Positions 17,000 through 25,864 are shown, counted from the first letter of the stretch. The stretch is DNA of 64,000 bases from JANRLL01 sp033762715 (GCA_033762715.1 JANRLL010000010.1:1-64000), one strand, 5' to 3'. Numbers and translations are program-made. Notes: generated from the letters alone by a model not told the origin.

Positions 17000-17468
17000 A
17001 TGTGTAGAGGTGATAGGTAAAATAAAGCGCTTGTCCGATCAGAATCAGAGGAAGCGTTGCTTTATAGCGCAGGCCAAAAAAGCCAGCGGCAAACGAATAG
17101 AGACCAAATAACGGTAGCCAGCTAAAGAGCAGCAAAAACACACCGTAATTTTTATAGCGAGCCTGCCATGTGCTGTAGCTCTCCTCGCTGAGATGCATAT
17201 CGACTTTGCTGCGGGCCTGGCACAATAAATGGCCCAGCCAGATATTGAAGGCATGGCCCAAGGTGCTGCCCAGGGTTGCAATAATAGCCGGAATGAGTAG
17301 GGGGTGGCCGAAGGCTTTCAGTGCCCAGAAGGTCGTGTCAGAGCCGAAGGGCGAAGCAATGTTGACGTTAAAAGCATAGGCGATAAACACCAACGCATTG
17401 ACGATAGAGCCGATGACGCTTTCCGCCCACACACTCTCAAAGAGAATGGAGGTCCAATAATCGATCAT
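16998..17468 (-). CDS. YqaA-like small inner-membrane protein (DedA/VTT relative)
   Basis: A 156-residue membrane protein. The central 'GSTLGHAFNIWLGHLL' and 'RYKNYGVFLLLFSWLPLFGLYSFAAGF' match the pattern of E. coli YqaA and the VTT/DedA superfamily (glycine-rich re-entrant loop, then a conserved Gly-containing helix). DedA-type proteins are implicated in phospholipid translocation; YqaA itself is uncharacterised to my knowledge. It overlaps the ispA stop by four bases, so it is co-translated with it. Confidence 0.75.
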   Translation of the reverse strand: MIDYWTSILFESVWAESVIGSIVNALVFIAYAFNVNIASPFGSDTTFWALKAFGHPLLIPAIIATLGSTLGHAFNIWLGHLLCQARSKVDMHLSEESYSTWQARYKNYGVFLLLFSWLPLFGLYSFAAGFFGLRYKATLPLILIGQALYFTYHLYT

Positions 17469-18448
17469 GATTTACGGGAAATAACGAAGGCTGCCAATTC
17501 ACGCAGCTTGTCTGCTTTTTTATCAAAGACCGACAGATGCGAAATCGCTTGTTCAATCAGCATTTGCGCGTGGTCGCGTGCGCGTTCCACACCCATGCTA
17601 GATACCAGCGTCGCTTTGCCTTTGATTTTATCTTTGCGCACCCCTTTACCCACTGTGGTACGTGTGCCTTCTACGTCGAGCAAATCGTCGGTGATTTGGA
17701 AGGCAAGGCCCATATCATGCGCATAAGCGCGCAGGAGCTTGCGCATCATCATTGGCGCTTTACCGAGAATAGCACCGGCTTCGCACGATACGGCAAAAAG
17801 CTCGCCGGTTTTCATGCGTTGTAGGCGAATAATTTCATCGAGCGAAAGGGTTTTATGTTCGGCTTCCAGATCCATCATCTGGCCGCCCACCATGCCCCAA
17901 CAGCCGGATGCTTGCGCCAGCGCCGAGATCAGCTCGCAACGCACCGCCGGATCGGCATGGGTTTTATTGTTGGATAAAATTTGGAAGGCATAGGTCAGCA
18001 ACCCATCACCGGCCAAAATCGCAGCTGCTTCGCCAAAGGCTTTATGACAGCTAGGTTTACCACGACGCAAATCGTCATTATCCATCGCTGGTAAATCGTC
18101 ATGGATCAGCGAATAGGTGTGAATGAATTCGATGGCCGCAGCAGCTTCAATCGCTGAATCATGGCTTACGCCAAACAGGCCCGCCGAGCAAACAGTCAAG
18201 AAGGGGCGTAGGCGTTTACCGCCAGACAGCGCCGAATAGCGCATGGCTTCCAGCACGGTTTCTTCGCCTTTGACATTGCGGGTTTCACCGGTTGCTGCTG
18301 TCGATTTGGAACTTAAGGAAATAACCGTGGTTTCTACACCAGAATTCTGGTCAGACGGCAATAATAGCAATTGTTCCATGCGCGCTTGCAGCGTGTCGCC
18401 TACTGACTCAATGCAGGCTTCAAGAGAGTCGGTCAGTCTAATGGTCAT
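17465..18448 (-). CDS. ispA: Short-chain polyprenyl (farnesyl/geranylgeranyl) diphosphate synthase
   Basis: A 327-residue trans-prenyltransferase that condenses isopentenyl diphosphate with allylic diphosphates. The first aspartate-rich motif is 'LIHDDLPAMDNDDLRRG' and the second 'ITDDLLD'; 'GGKRLRP' binds IPP. Aromatic/bulky residues before the first motif (HTYSLIHDD) favour a short (C15-C20) product. An Ala/Ser/Thr-rich insert of about 30 residues lies between residues 34 and 64 before the conserved 'MRYSALSGGKRLRP', making it longer than typical IspA (about 300). It follows xseB by four bases, the classic xseB-ispA pairing. Exact product length is inferred. Confidence 0.9.
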   Translation of the reverse strand: MTIRLTDSLEACIESVGDTLQARMEQLLLLPSDQNSGVETTVISLSSKSTAATGETRNVKGEETVLEAMRYSALSGGKRLRPFLTVCSAGLFGVSHDSAIEAAAAIEFIHTYSLIHDDLPAMDNDDLRRGKPSCHKAFGEAAAILAGDGLLTYAFQILSNNKTHADPAVRCELISALAQASGCWGMVGGQMMDLEAEHKTLSLDEIIRLQRMKTGELFAVSCEAGAILGKAPMMMRKLLRAYAHDMGLAFQITDDLLDVEGTRTTVGKGVRKDKIKGKATLVSSMGVERARDHAQMLIEQAISHLSVFDKKADKLRELAAFVISRKS

Positions 18449-18452
18449 AAGG

Positions 18453-18686
18453 TTATGCCGGATCCAGAGGGGTTGTGGTGAGAGTGCCGTCCTGTGCTTG
18501 CAGGATTTTTTCCACTTTGCGTTGAGCGTCTTTCAGCTTTTGCTCGCAGAAGGCTTTGAGTTCAGTGCCGCGCACATAGTCATTAATAGCGTCTTCTAGG
18601 TTGCCTTGTCCACTTTCGAGCTTACGCACGATGGCTTCTAGATCTTTCAACGCGTCTTCAAAACTAAGGTCTTTTTTTGCGGTCAT
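18453..18686 (-). CDS. xseB: Exodeoxyribonuclease VII small subunit
   Basis: 77 residues, helical, with the family core 'LSFEDALKDLEAIVRKLESGQGNLEDAI' (seen as two adjacent stretches) and 'LKAFCEQKLKDAQRKVEKI'. XseB coats the XseA catalytic subunit of a single-strand exonuclease. A longer frame opens upstream, but the ATG at 18686 gives the normal length. It is directly followed by ispA. The catalytic xseA is not in this window. Confidence 0.93.
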   Translation of the reverse strand: MTAKKDLSFEDALKDLEAIVRKLESGQGNLEDAINDYVRGTELKAFCEQKLKDAQRKVEKILQAQDGTLTTTPLDPA

Positions 18687-18757
18687 AGGGCGCGATTTTA
18701 CGCAAGTTAAGAGGTTGAAGCAATAAGGAATTAATAAATAATCGGATAAAGTAATCG

Positions 18758-20113
18758 TCAGAAATTTAACGCATAAATCATATATAAGGCTTGGGCATTG
18801 AGAATGATCCAAAGCGGCAGCGCAAAAGTGAGGACAGGAATACGAGGTGGCTTGCGCGGCGTGTAAGAAAATATGGCCAGCAGCAAGGGTAAAAGCGGTA
18901 AAAAATACCGGCCTTGAACGCCGTAAATATAGCCGTTTTGAACCGAGACAAAATATAAATACATGGCTGTAAAGATCGCGCCGATTAGCAGCGCGCAGAT
19001 GATGGCAAACACGCTGCGCTGGCGGTATGTGTAATGGCCGGTATTGCTATACAGCAGCAAAAGTGCCGCCACGCCTAGCAACAGATAGCTGCCGCCATAT
19101 TCAAACGAAAGATTCGTATCAATCACACCTAGAATGCTGGGCGATTGGGTGATCAGCCAGAAACACAAAGAGCCTATGAGAATAAGCCCATAGTGGAAAG
19201 GTTGCTCCATGATGTAGGCCAGTTGCTTGTGGGCATCGACCTCTTTCTGGAACCAGGAACCCACCTCGGTATAGCGATTAAAATAATTGAACGATTCCGT
19301 GCCGATATGGATAACCGATGTGACGTAATAGCTCCATAGCGCCGTTGCCAGGCAAGGCAGGCCAATGAGCACAGCTTTTTGGAGATGTGCGGACGTCAGT
19401 AGAGGTAAGGGAAAGCGCGGTGCGATCAACGTCAGCAGTACAAGCCCTATATAGACGTTTTTAGAAAGCCCCACAGCAATCCCAAGCGCAAGCAGCCCAT
19501 AAAAATGGCGGGCTGAAGGCTGGTGTCGGCTAGCCAGGGCCAGGTTGATGAAGGCGACACAATAAGCATAGGTCAGGCAGTCGGCGCCTAATCCCGCGCG
19601 TAAAAACAAGGCCATGGGCGCAAGGCTTATAAGCAGTAAAAGCCGTGGTTGAATGGCGGCGCGTTTTATCGTGGCATAAAGGATAAGTGTTGCGGTAATC
19701 AGCATGCTAAGGCGCGCCATATATAAAATCAGCATAGTAGAGGGGTATACATGCTTGAGGATGGCGGTAGTAAGCACCGCCGGCCAATAGACGATCATGA
19801 AATACCCATCGGCCGTATTGCTTTGCATGGTGTGGGTTTTGCTGTAATCGCTGCGTGTGCCTAGCTCATCAAGAATAGTAGGAAAGGAATAGCGCAGTCC
19901 TTTATCGACTACATGCGATGGCCGGTAGCGCAAGACAAATTCCCGCACATCATCGGGAATGGTAGCGGGACCTGTTTCTAAGTTAGTCAGCGCGAATATT
20001 TTCAGCAGATGGGAGGATTCGTCAAAATTGCGCAAGGGCGGTGTGAGCGCGATATAGAGTAATCCTAAGCTGAGCGATAACAGCAAAAACAGTGTTTCAA
20101 GCCGCAAAGACAT
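18758..20113 (-). CDS. DUF2142 polytopic membrane protein (putative GT-C type)
   Basis: A 451-residue membrane protein with about eleven hydrophobic segments. The N-terminal 'PPLRNFDESSHLLKIF' corresponds to the 'PPfq.pDEpaHf' motif and the C-terminal 'GVQGRYFLPLLPLLLAI' to the 'iQGRYflPllpll' motif of DUF2142. The acidic motif after the first helix resembles the catalytic loop of GT-C glycosyltransferases, so it may transfer a sugar from a polyprenyl-phosphate donor. The upstream neighbours, a polyprenyl-phosphate-sugar-synthase-like GT2 and a methyltransferase, fit that reading. Start and the preceding gene's stop overlap (TAATG). Confidence 0.75.
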   Translation of the reverse strand: MSLRLETLFLLLSLSLGLLYIALTPPLRNFDESSHLLKIFALTNLETGPATIPDDVREFVLRYRPSHVVDKGLRYSFPTILDELGTRSDYSKTHTMQSNTADGYFMIVYWPAVLTTAILKHVYPSTMLILYMARLSMLITATLILYATIKRAAIQPRLLLLISLAPMALFLRAGLGADCLTYAYCVAFINLALASRHQPSARHFYGLLALGIAVGLSKNVYIGLVLLTLIAPRFPLPLLTSAHLQKAVLIGLPCLATALWSYYVTSVIHIGTESFNYFNRYTEVGSWFQKEVDAHKQLAYIMEQPFHYGLILIGSLCFWLITQSPSILGVIDTNLSFEYGGSYLLLGVAALLLLYSNTGHYTYRQRSVFAIICALLIGAIFTAMYLYFVSVQNGYIYGVQGRYFLPLLPLLLAIFSYTPRKPPRIPVLTFALPLWIILNAQALYMIYALNF

Positions 20114-20841
20114 TATGACTGGCCTAAATAAGCGCGGCAGCGATCGAGCCGCGGCTTGGAGGCTTCGATATAGCTATAAAGACTCAAATGCGCATGCGGC
20201 AGCGGGAAGCGCTTTACGCGAACTTTCTCAAAGAAGTAGCGTACCAGCTGGATGATTTCATCTGCGTCATTCACATGCTCATGGCGCATCAGTTCGCCGT
20301 AATCAAGGCCCGTGCGCAAGCGGAAACTCAGCCCGACTGACAACCGCCAGGTAGCGCCCCAGGCAAATCCGCCTTCGCTGGGAATGCCCGCTTGGAAAAG
20401 CCCATCATCGGTAAGCAGCAACCCTGCGCGCGCTAAGCAGTGTGGCAAATCAAGAATATGCTCAAGCGTGGCTACTGAAATGATGCGTGCATAACGCTGA
20501 TTTTGTATCTGTGTAATATCGCCGTAAATGCTGCGAATCTGTGCGCGCCGTGGGCTGTCTTCAAAGAGCGCTGAAAAAGGCTCGATAATATCGTAATGCG
20601 CATAACCCTGTTCATAAGGCAGATGATTCAATGTGCCGGCGCCGATTTCCAGTATGTCGCCGCTTCTGTGCGCTTTGGCGATCACGCGGTGCATCCAGGA
20701 TTCCAGATATTGCGTCAGCGCGTATAAAATCCCTTTGCCCTCACGGCTTGCCTTATAGGTTTCGACATACACGGCTTGCATAGCTTCGCTTAAAGGCGGG
20801 CGCGGGCGTGGATAGCTTGCGAGTAAAGCGGTGATCGTCAT
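20113..20841 (-). CDS. SAM-dependent methyltransferase (class I)
   Basis: A 242-residue protein with motif I 'ILEIGAGTLNHLPYEQG' (residues 63 onward), the acidic 'YDIIEPF' of motif II and 'ARIISVATLEHILDLPHCLARAG' (motif IV/post region), a Rossmann-fold methyltransferase. The region 'EGGFAWGATWRLSVGLSFR' is reminiscent of methyltransferases in surface-sugar clusters. It sits between a GT2 and a DUF2142 gene with gaps of one base and overlapping start/stop, so all three are probably made together. Substrate unknown; a sugar or lipid-linked glycan is plausible. Confidence 0.82.
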   Translation of the reverse strand: MTITALLASYPRPRPPLSEAMQAVYVETYKASREGKGILYALTQYLESWMHRVIAKAHRSGDILEIGAGTLNHLPYEQGYAHYDIIEPFSALFEDSPRRAQIRSIYGDITQIQNQRYARIISVATLEHILDLPHCLARAGLLLTDDGLFQAGIPSEGGFAWGATWRLSVGLSFRLRTGLDYGELMRHEHVNDADEIIQLVRYFFEKVRVKRFPLPHAHLSLYSYIEASKPRLDRCRAYLGQS

Positions 20842-20842
20842 G

Positions 20843-21805
20843 TTAGCGCAGGCTCCGGCTAATCGGATAGCGCGGCACCGAATTAATATCGTAATTTAAA
20901 AACGACAATAGCAGCTGGAAGCCCACGATGATAGGAAGCGCGGCCACCATGACCGTGCCGGCGCTTGCGACTTGGTGGGTTTGCGCACTTTCAACCCAGT
21001 GATAGACACCATATGACAGACCAAACAGCATCAGCGGCAGGCCGATCAGCAATTGCAGGGAAGCCAGTGAAAAATTGCGCAGGTAATAGTTGTAGACAAT
21101 GCGCTTGATGGTGTTGCGCAGATTGCCGATCAGAAAGGGCGCAATATTGGCGCAGAATTTCAGATTGCTGATTTCTTCGGCATAGACGGCATCAATGGGA
21201 ATATCCATGGCGACGGCTTGAATCGTATTGAGGCGAAACAGCATATCGGATTCAAAGAAATAGCGCTGACTGATTCTATCCAGCGGCAGGCGCTTAAGGG
21301 CTGCAGCGCTGATGGCGGTATAGCCGTTGGTGGGATCGAAACTATTCCAATAGCCCGACGACAGCTTGGTCATGAACGAAAGCAGCGCGTTGGAAACCAG
21401 GCGCAGCGGCGGCATGTTTTGCAGCGAGCGCGGATGGTAAAAACGATTGCCTTTGCTGTAGTCAGCATGGCCTTGCTCGATTGGTTTGACAAAGAAAGGA
21501 ATCAGCGCGCCGTCCATTTGCGCATCACCATCAAGCTTGACGATAATATCGTAGCCCAGCTCCAGCGCGCGCTGATAGCCGCGTATGACTGCACCACCCA
21601 CGCCGCAATTGACCGCATTAAACAATACCTCCACGCGCGAATCGGCGCAGCTCGCCTGCACATGTTTTCCGCTTTCTTGCGGGCAGGCATCATCCACCAC
21701 AATAATTTTTTCCACCAGCGTGGGAATAGTGGCGATCACATCCAGAATAGAAGCTTTTACTTTAAAGCAGGGGATGACAACGGCGATACGAGCGGGTGCT
21801 GACAT
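20843..21805 (-). CDS. GT2 glycosyltransferase with C-terminal membrane segments (DPM1/ArnC-like)
   Basis: 320 residues. The GT-A domain starts 'RIAVVIPCFKVKASILDVIATI', with 'EKIIVVDDACPQESG' and the metal-binding 'VKLDGDAQMDGALI'. Two hydrophobic helices near the C-terminus (about residues 245-270 and 278-303) anchor it in the membrane. This is the plan of polyprenyl-phosphate mannose/glucose synthases, which make the lipid-linked sugar donor used by GT-C enzymes. It starts four bases after the pntB stop and is followed by the methyltransferase and DUF2142 genes. Confidence 0.85.
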   Translation of the reverse strand: MSAPARIAVVIPCFKVKASILDVIATIPTLVEKIIVVDDACPQESGKHVQASCADSRVEVLFNAVNCGVGGAVIRGYQRALELGYDIIVKLDGDAQMDGALIPFFVKPIEQGHADYSKGNRFYHPRSLQNMPPLRLVSNALLSFMTKLSSGYWNSFDPTNGYTAISAAALKRLPLDRISQRYFFESDMLFRLNTIQAVAMDIPIDAVYAEEISNLKFCANIAPFLIGNLRNTIKRIVYNYYLRNFSLASLQLLIGLPLMLFGLSYGVYHWVESAQTHQVASAGTVMVAALPIIVGFQLLLSFLNYDINSVPRYPISRSLR

Positions 21806-21809
21806 AGGA

Positions 21810-23204
21810 TCAATGTTTAAGCGACTTGACGATATCTTCCGTCACTTTTTTAGCATCGCCAAAGAGCATCATGGTGTTGTCCTGATAAAACAATTCATTT
21901 TCAATTCCGGCATAGCCCGCGGCCATGCTGCGTTTGTTGAAGATAACGGTTTTAGCATTACCGACATCTAAAATGGGCATGCCGAAAATAGGGCTGCTTG
22001 GATTATTTTTCGCTGCCGGATTGGTCACGTCATTAGCGCCAATCACATAGACCACATCGGTGGATGAGAAATCATTATTGATGTCTTCCAGCTCAAACAC
22101 GTTTTCATACGACACGTTGGCTTCGGCAAGCAGCACGTTCATGTGTCCTGGCATACGGCCTGCTACCGGATGAATAGCAAAGCGTACTTTAATGCCTTCG
22201 GCTTCGAGTGTTTGGGCCATTTCGCGTAGCGCGTGTTGCGCTTGCGCGACCGCCATGCCGTAGCCAGGCACGATAATAACCGAGCTGGCATTTTTCATCA
22301 GGAAAGCCGCATCTTCTGCGCTGCCGGATTTCACCGGACGATCCGCACCGCCGCTTTCGCTTGCCGCAGCCGCAGGGCCACTACCAAAGCCGCCGAAAAT
22401 GACATTGATGATGGAGCGGTTCATGGCTTTGCACATGATGTAAGACAGGATCGCGCCCGATGCACCCACCAGCGCGCCGGTGATGATCAGCAAAATATTG
22501 CCCAGCGTAAAGCCGATGCCCGATGCCGCCCAGCCGGAATAGGAGTTGAGCATCGAAACCACCACCGGCATATCGGCCCCGCCAATCGGTAGGATGAGCA
22601 GAAACCCGATGATAAAGCTGAGTGCAATCATCAGCAGGAAAATCACTTTGGATTCGCTGACACAGAATAAAATGAGCAACAACACAATAGCCGCACCAAG
22701 GCCGGCATTGAATAGATGTTGATTGGCAAAGCGCAGCGGCTTGCCGGAAAGAATTCCCTGTAATTTCGCAAAGGCGATGATGGAACCGGAAAAGGTTATA
22801 GCGCCAATCACTGCGCCCAAGCTCATCTCAATCAGGCTTGAGGCGGCGATGCTGCCGCTATTGCCAATGCCGTAGCTTTCCGGTGCCCATAAGGCGCTTG
22901 CGGCAATCAGCACGGCTGCCAAGCCCACCAGCGAGTGAAACGCAGCAACCAATTGCGGCATGGCCGTCATTTGAATTTTGCGGGCGATGGTGGTGCCGAT
23001 GATGCCGCCGATCATGATGGCGAAAATAATCAGCCCGTAATTACTGACATTGGGCATGGCAAATGTGGTCAAGACCGCAATTACCATGCCGATCATGCCG
23101 TAGAGATTTCCACGCCGCGCCGTCTCCGGCGACGATAGGCCCTTCAACGCGAGGATGAAGAGCACCGAAGCAAGAAGATAGAGCAGCGTGGAAGTATTAG
23201 ACAT
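21810..23204 (-). CDS. pntB: Proton-translocating NAD(P) transhydrogenase, beta subunit
   Basis: 464 residues: about nine membrane helices (residues 1-265) and a C-terminal NADP(H)-binding domain III. The latter shows 'VIIVPGYGMAVAQAQHALREM', 'RFAIHPVAGRMPGHMNVLLAEA', 'DVVYVIGANDVTNPAAKN' and 'VIFNKRSMAAGYAGIENELF', all standard for PntB. With PntAA and PntAB it transfers hydride from NADH to NADP+ using the proton gradient. Length and motifs are complete. It lies eight bases after an unexpected membrane gene. Confidence 0.96.
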   Translation of the reverse strand: MSNTSTLLYLLASVLFILALKGLSSPETARRGNLYGMIGMVIAVLTTFAMPNVSNYGLIIFAIMIGGIIGTTIARKIQMTAMPQLVAAFHSLVGLAAVLIAASALWAPESYGIGNSGSIAASSLIEMSLGAVIGAITFSGSIIAFAKLQGILSGKPLRFANQHLFNAGLGAAIVLLLILFCVSESKVIFLLMIALSFIIGFLLILPIGGADMPVVVSMLNSYSGWAASGIGFTLGNILLIITGALVGASGAILSYIMCKAMNRSIINVIFGGFGSGPAAAASESGGADRPVKSGSAEDAAFLMKNASSVIIVPGYGMAVAQAQHALREMAQTLEAEGIKVRFAIHPVAGRMPGHMNVLLAEANVSYENVFELEDINNDFSSTDVVYVIGANDVTNPAAKNNPSSPIFGMPILDVGNAKTVIFNKRSMAAGYAGIENELFYQDNTMMLFGDAKKVTEDIVKSLKH

Positions 23205-23212
23205 AGCCTACC

Positions 23213-23674
23213 TTATTTTTTGCAAATACGGCAGGTGAGGGCAAGCACTACGCCTACCAGCACACCCATGATGATATCGCCCACCAGCCATTTGATCGCC
23301 ATATTGAGCGAAATCGGCAGCCAGATATAGCTAGCAAAGCAGGCAGCGCCCAGCAGCAGACCTATTTTAAAGCCGAAGATCGCGCCTTTTTTCACGCATT
23401 TGCCTTGCGAGGGGCAGGATTTAGCCATGCAGCAATAGAGGCAGCAAATCACGCCAGCCATCACCAATTTGGTAGCAATGCACACCCACCATAGGTTTTG
23501 CATATCGGCTTCCGGACGCCACAGGGCGGCGGTCGCTTGATAATCTGGCATCATATAGATACCGTGATAAACCCATTGAAATCCGAATAATGTCGCAAAT
23601 GCCGCAATAAGCGGTATCAGGCATTTGATAGGGCATTTTTTGCCGTCTGCCGTAGAGCAAGATTGATTGTTCAT
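23213..23674 (-). CDS. Cys-rich small membrane protein inside the pnt operon
   Basis: 153 residues with about four hydrophobic segments (near 19-36, 63-82, 99-118 and 130-148) and thirteen cysteines. The cysteines cluster near the N-terminus (C6, C14, C18), in and after the second helix (C77, C78, C81, C82, C87, C93) and at the C-terminus (C148, C151). The second half, 'FGFKIGLLLGAACFASYIWLPISL' region then 'KWLVGDIIMGVLVGVVLAL', repeats the helix layout of DUF1761-like proteins, but I cannot assign it firmly. It lies nine bases after pntAB and eight before pntB, so it must be co-transcribed. It is not a known transhydrogenase subunit. Confidence 0.8.
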   Translation of the reverse strand: MNNQSCSTADGKKCPIKCLIPLIAAFATLFGFQWVYHGIYMMPDYQATAALWRPEADMQNLWWVCIATKLVMAGVICCLYCCMAKSCPSQGKCVKKGAIFGFKIGLLLGAACFASYIWLPISLNMAIKWLVGDIIMGVLVGVVLALTCRICKK

Positions 23675-23683
23675 AACGTCCCC

Positions 23684-24094
23684 CTAGGTTTTTGGTTTGT
23701 TTTTCTTTTGAAACATATCCAACATGCGCTGCGTTACAATGAATCCACCAAAAATATTAATGGAGGCAATGACCACAGCGATGAAGCCGAAAAGATGCGA
23801 CATGCCATAGCCATCAGGCCCGAGCGCGATAATCGCACCAACAACAATAATACCGGAAATAGCATTAGTGACCGCCATCAGCGGCGTATGCAGCGCCGGT
23901 GTTACACGCCAGACCACATAATAGCCCACAAAGCAAGCGAGCACGAAAACGGTGAGCCCAAATACAAACGGATCAATACCGGCATTATGTTGCAATTGCA
24001 ACTGCATGGCGTTGATGTCTTCGGCAAGCTCGGTTGCTTGCTGCGCTAAGTTCTGCGCCTTATCATTAAGTAGTTGGCCATCTAGCATGGTCAT
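23684..24094 (-). CDS. pntAB: NAD(P) transhydrogenase alpha subunit, membrane part (PntAB)
   Basis: 136 residues. A polar N-terminal helix of about 45 residues is followed by three to four membrane segments, with 'VWRVTPALHTPLMAVTNAISGIIVVGA' region and 'FIAVVIASINIFGGFIVTQRML', the conserved domain II sequence of the alpha subunit. In E. coli this is fused to domain I; in Rhodospirillum-type enzymes it is a separate chain, as here. The start overlaps the pntAA stop by four bases. The split is therefore natural and not a frameshift. Confidence 0.95.
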   Translation of the reverse strand: MTMLDGQLLNDKAQNLAQQATELAEDINAMQLQLQHNAGIDPFVFGLTVFVLACFVGYYVVWRVTPALHTPLMAVTNAISGIIVVGAIIALGPDGYGMSHLFGFIAVVIASINIFGGFIVTQRMLDMFQKKNKPKT

Positions 24095-25218
24095 GCTCCT
24101 TGTGTAAATGCGGCATGCACGACGCTGCCGTCTTTTGTGAGCAACGTGCCTTTGATCAATTCATCGTCCCATTTGACCTGCAGACCATCTTTGCCAAGCA
24201 TCAGGGTGGAGATGAAATTATAGAGATTGCGCGCGTAAAGCTGGCTTGCATCGGCGGCGACACGGCTTGGCATGTTGCCATAGCCGATGATTTTTACACC
24301 TTGGTGATCGACGACTTGATCGAGCACCGATAGTGGGCAATTGCCACCGCTTGCCACCGCTAAATCCACAATCACCGAGCCTTTTTTCATGCCAGCGACC
24401 ATTGCTTCGGTAATCAGAACCGGCGCTTTCTTGCCAGGAATCAGCGCAGTGGAGATGACTAAATCTTGTTTGATGATCGTGTCATGAATCAATTGGCTTT
24501 GTTTTTCTTTATAATCATCGCTCATTTCTTTGGCGTAGCCACCGCTGGCTTCACCGGCTTCTTGCACCGGCACTTCAATGAACTTAGCACCCAAGCTTTC
24601 CACTTGTTCTTTCACCGCCGGACGCACGTCAAAGGCCGACACCACTGCGCCTAAGCGCTTAGCGGTTGCGATTGCCTGCAAGCCGGCAACCCCCGCACCC
24701 AGCACCAGGGCTTTGGCGGGAACGACGGTGCCTGCTGCCGTCATCATCATCGGCACGGCTTTGCCGAGCTCAGCTACGGCATCGATCACGGCACGGTAGC
24801 CGGCCAAGTTGCTCTGTGAGGAGAGCACATCCATCGACTGCGCTCGCGAAATGCGCGGCAGGAGTTCGAGTGAAAAGCTGGCTAGCTTCTTACTATTATA
24901 GGCAGGAAATGATTCACGGGTTTCATAGGGCGAGAGCATGCCAATTAACAGGGCTTGCTCAGGAAATTTGACGATGACATCAGACGAGGGAGCTTGCACG
25001 CACAGCACCATCTCGGCGCCCAGCAAGGCTGATTCCACAGTGTTTTCGATAATGGCGCCGGCTGCTTTATACTCATCATCACTGATGGAAGAGCCAAGGC
25101 CTGCCTGAGTTTGAATAGCAATGGTCGCGCCAAGCGCGCTATATTTTTTGACGGCATCGGGTGTCGCGGCTACCCGCAACTCACCATCTTTCTGTTCCCG
25201 CAATACAGCAATTTTCAT
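24091..25218 (-). CDS. pntAA: NAD(P) transhydrogenase alpha subunit, NAD(H)-binding part (PntAA)
   Basis: 375 residues, domain I of the transhydrogenase, in the cytoplasm. Recognisable sequence: 'KIAVLREQKDGELRVAATPDAVKKY', 'ISRAQSMDVLSSQSNLAGYRAV', the dinucleotide fold 'VLGAGVAGLQAIATAKRLGAVV', and 'VISTALIPGKKAPVLI'. The ATG at 25218 is preferred over an upstream in-frame start at 25248, because the family begins with the beta strand 'MKIAVLRE'. It is the first gene of the run pntAA-pntAB-(extra gene)-pntB. Confidence 0.96.
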   Translation of the reverse strand: MKIAVLREQKDGELRVAATPDAVKKYSALGATIAIQTQAGLGSSISDDEYKAAGAIIENTVESALLGAEMVLCVQAPSSDVIVKFPEQALLIGMLSPYETRESFPAYNSKKLASFSLELLPRISRAQSMDVLSSQSNLAGYRAVIDAVAELGKAVPMMMTAAGTVVPAKALVLGAGVAGLQAIATAKRLGAVVSAFDVRPAVKEQVESLGAKFIEVPVQEAGEASGGYAKEMSDDYKEKQSQLIHDTIIKQDLVISTALIPGKKAPVLITEAMVAGMKKGSVIVDLAVASGGNCPLSVLDQVVDHQGVKIIGYGNMPSRVAADASQLYARNLYNFISTLMLGKDGLQVKWDDELIKGTLLTKDGSVVHAAFTQGA

Positions 25219-25309
25219 GAACAGTTCCCAAGCATTACTGCCTAGCACTCATAAACCATTAGGCGGGGTGCTGTAAAGAAAAAGCGCAGAATAAATATGT
25301 GAATAAGAA

Positions 25310-25864
25310 TTACATTTCCATGCCGGCGCCTTGCGAGGGGCCCATGGAAGGGGTGGTGCTAGGCACTAAACTCATCAGCGCCGTAACCGGTATATGCATG
25401 CCTTCGAAGCCGCCGGAGATCGCCGGTGCGCTGATACCGGATATCGCATTGTAATCGGCAAAACCGCCACCGCCGCCGCCACTATCACCACCGCTGCTGC
25501 TACTGCCGTAGCTGCCTTCGCCGATGGGAGGGGCGCTGACGCCATCGAATTTATTATTGAATACTTGTGTAGCGATTTGTGCCAGTGCACCGCCTGGCGC
25601 ATCGGGCAGAAGCCCTTGCTTCATGATCTGGTTATTGACCTGAATACCGGCTTGTTCAATTTTGGCATTGGCGAACATACCGGTGTTGAAAAAGGAGGTG
25701 ACGTTAACGCCGGTAGCTTTGGTGACCCAGTCGCCTAATTTTTCAAACAGCTTATTGATAAAGTCAGACAGATCGGTAGGCTTGGCGTTCGGATCGGGTG
25801 CACCGCCACCGCCTTGCCCAAAACCCATGCGCTGTAGATGCGCATTAATATCAAAATCTGCCAC
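25310..25864 (-). CDS. Unknown Gly/Ser-rich soluble protein
   Basis: 184 residues with no signal peptide or membrane segment. The N-terminal 'MADFDINAHLQRMGFGQGG' and a helical stretch (about residues 30-60) are followed by 'QAGIQVNNQIMKQGLLPDAPGG'. A glycine/serine linker (about residues 118-138) leads to a Pro/Met-rich tail. I recognise no family. The composition suggests a flexible linker between two short ordered parts. It lies alone between apaG and pntAA on the same strand. Confidence 0.65.
   Translation of the reverse strand: MADFDINAHLQRMGFGQGGGGAPDPNAKPTDLSDFINKLFEKLGDWVTKATGVNVTSFFNTGMFANAKIEQAGIQVNNQIMKQGLLPDAPGGALAQIATQVFNNKFDGVSAPPIGEGSYGSSSSGGDSGGGGGGFADYNAISGISAPAISGGFEGMHIPVTALMSLVPSTTPSMGPSQGAGMEM

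Noticed and set aside
24091..24094. pntA appears broken into two frames
   Set aside because: The split into PntAA and PntAB with an ATGA overlap is the normal Rhodospirillum-type arrangement; both parts have complete conserved domains.
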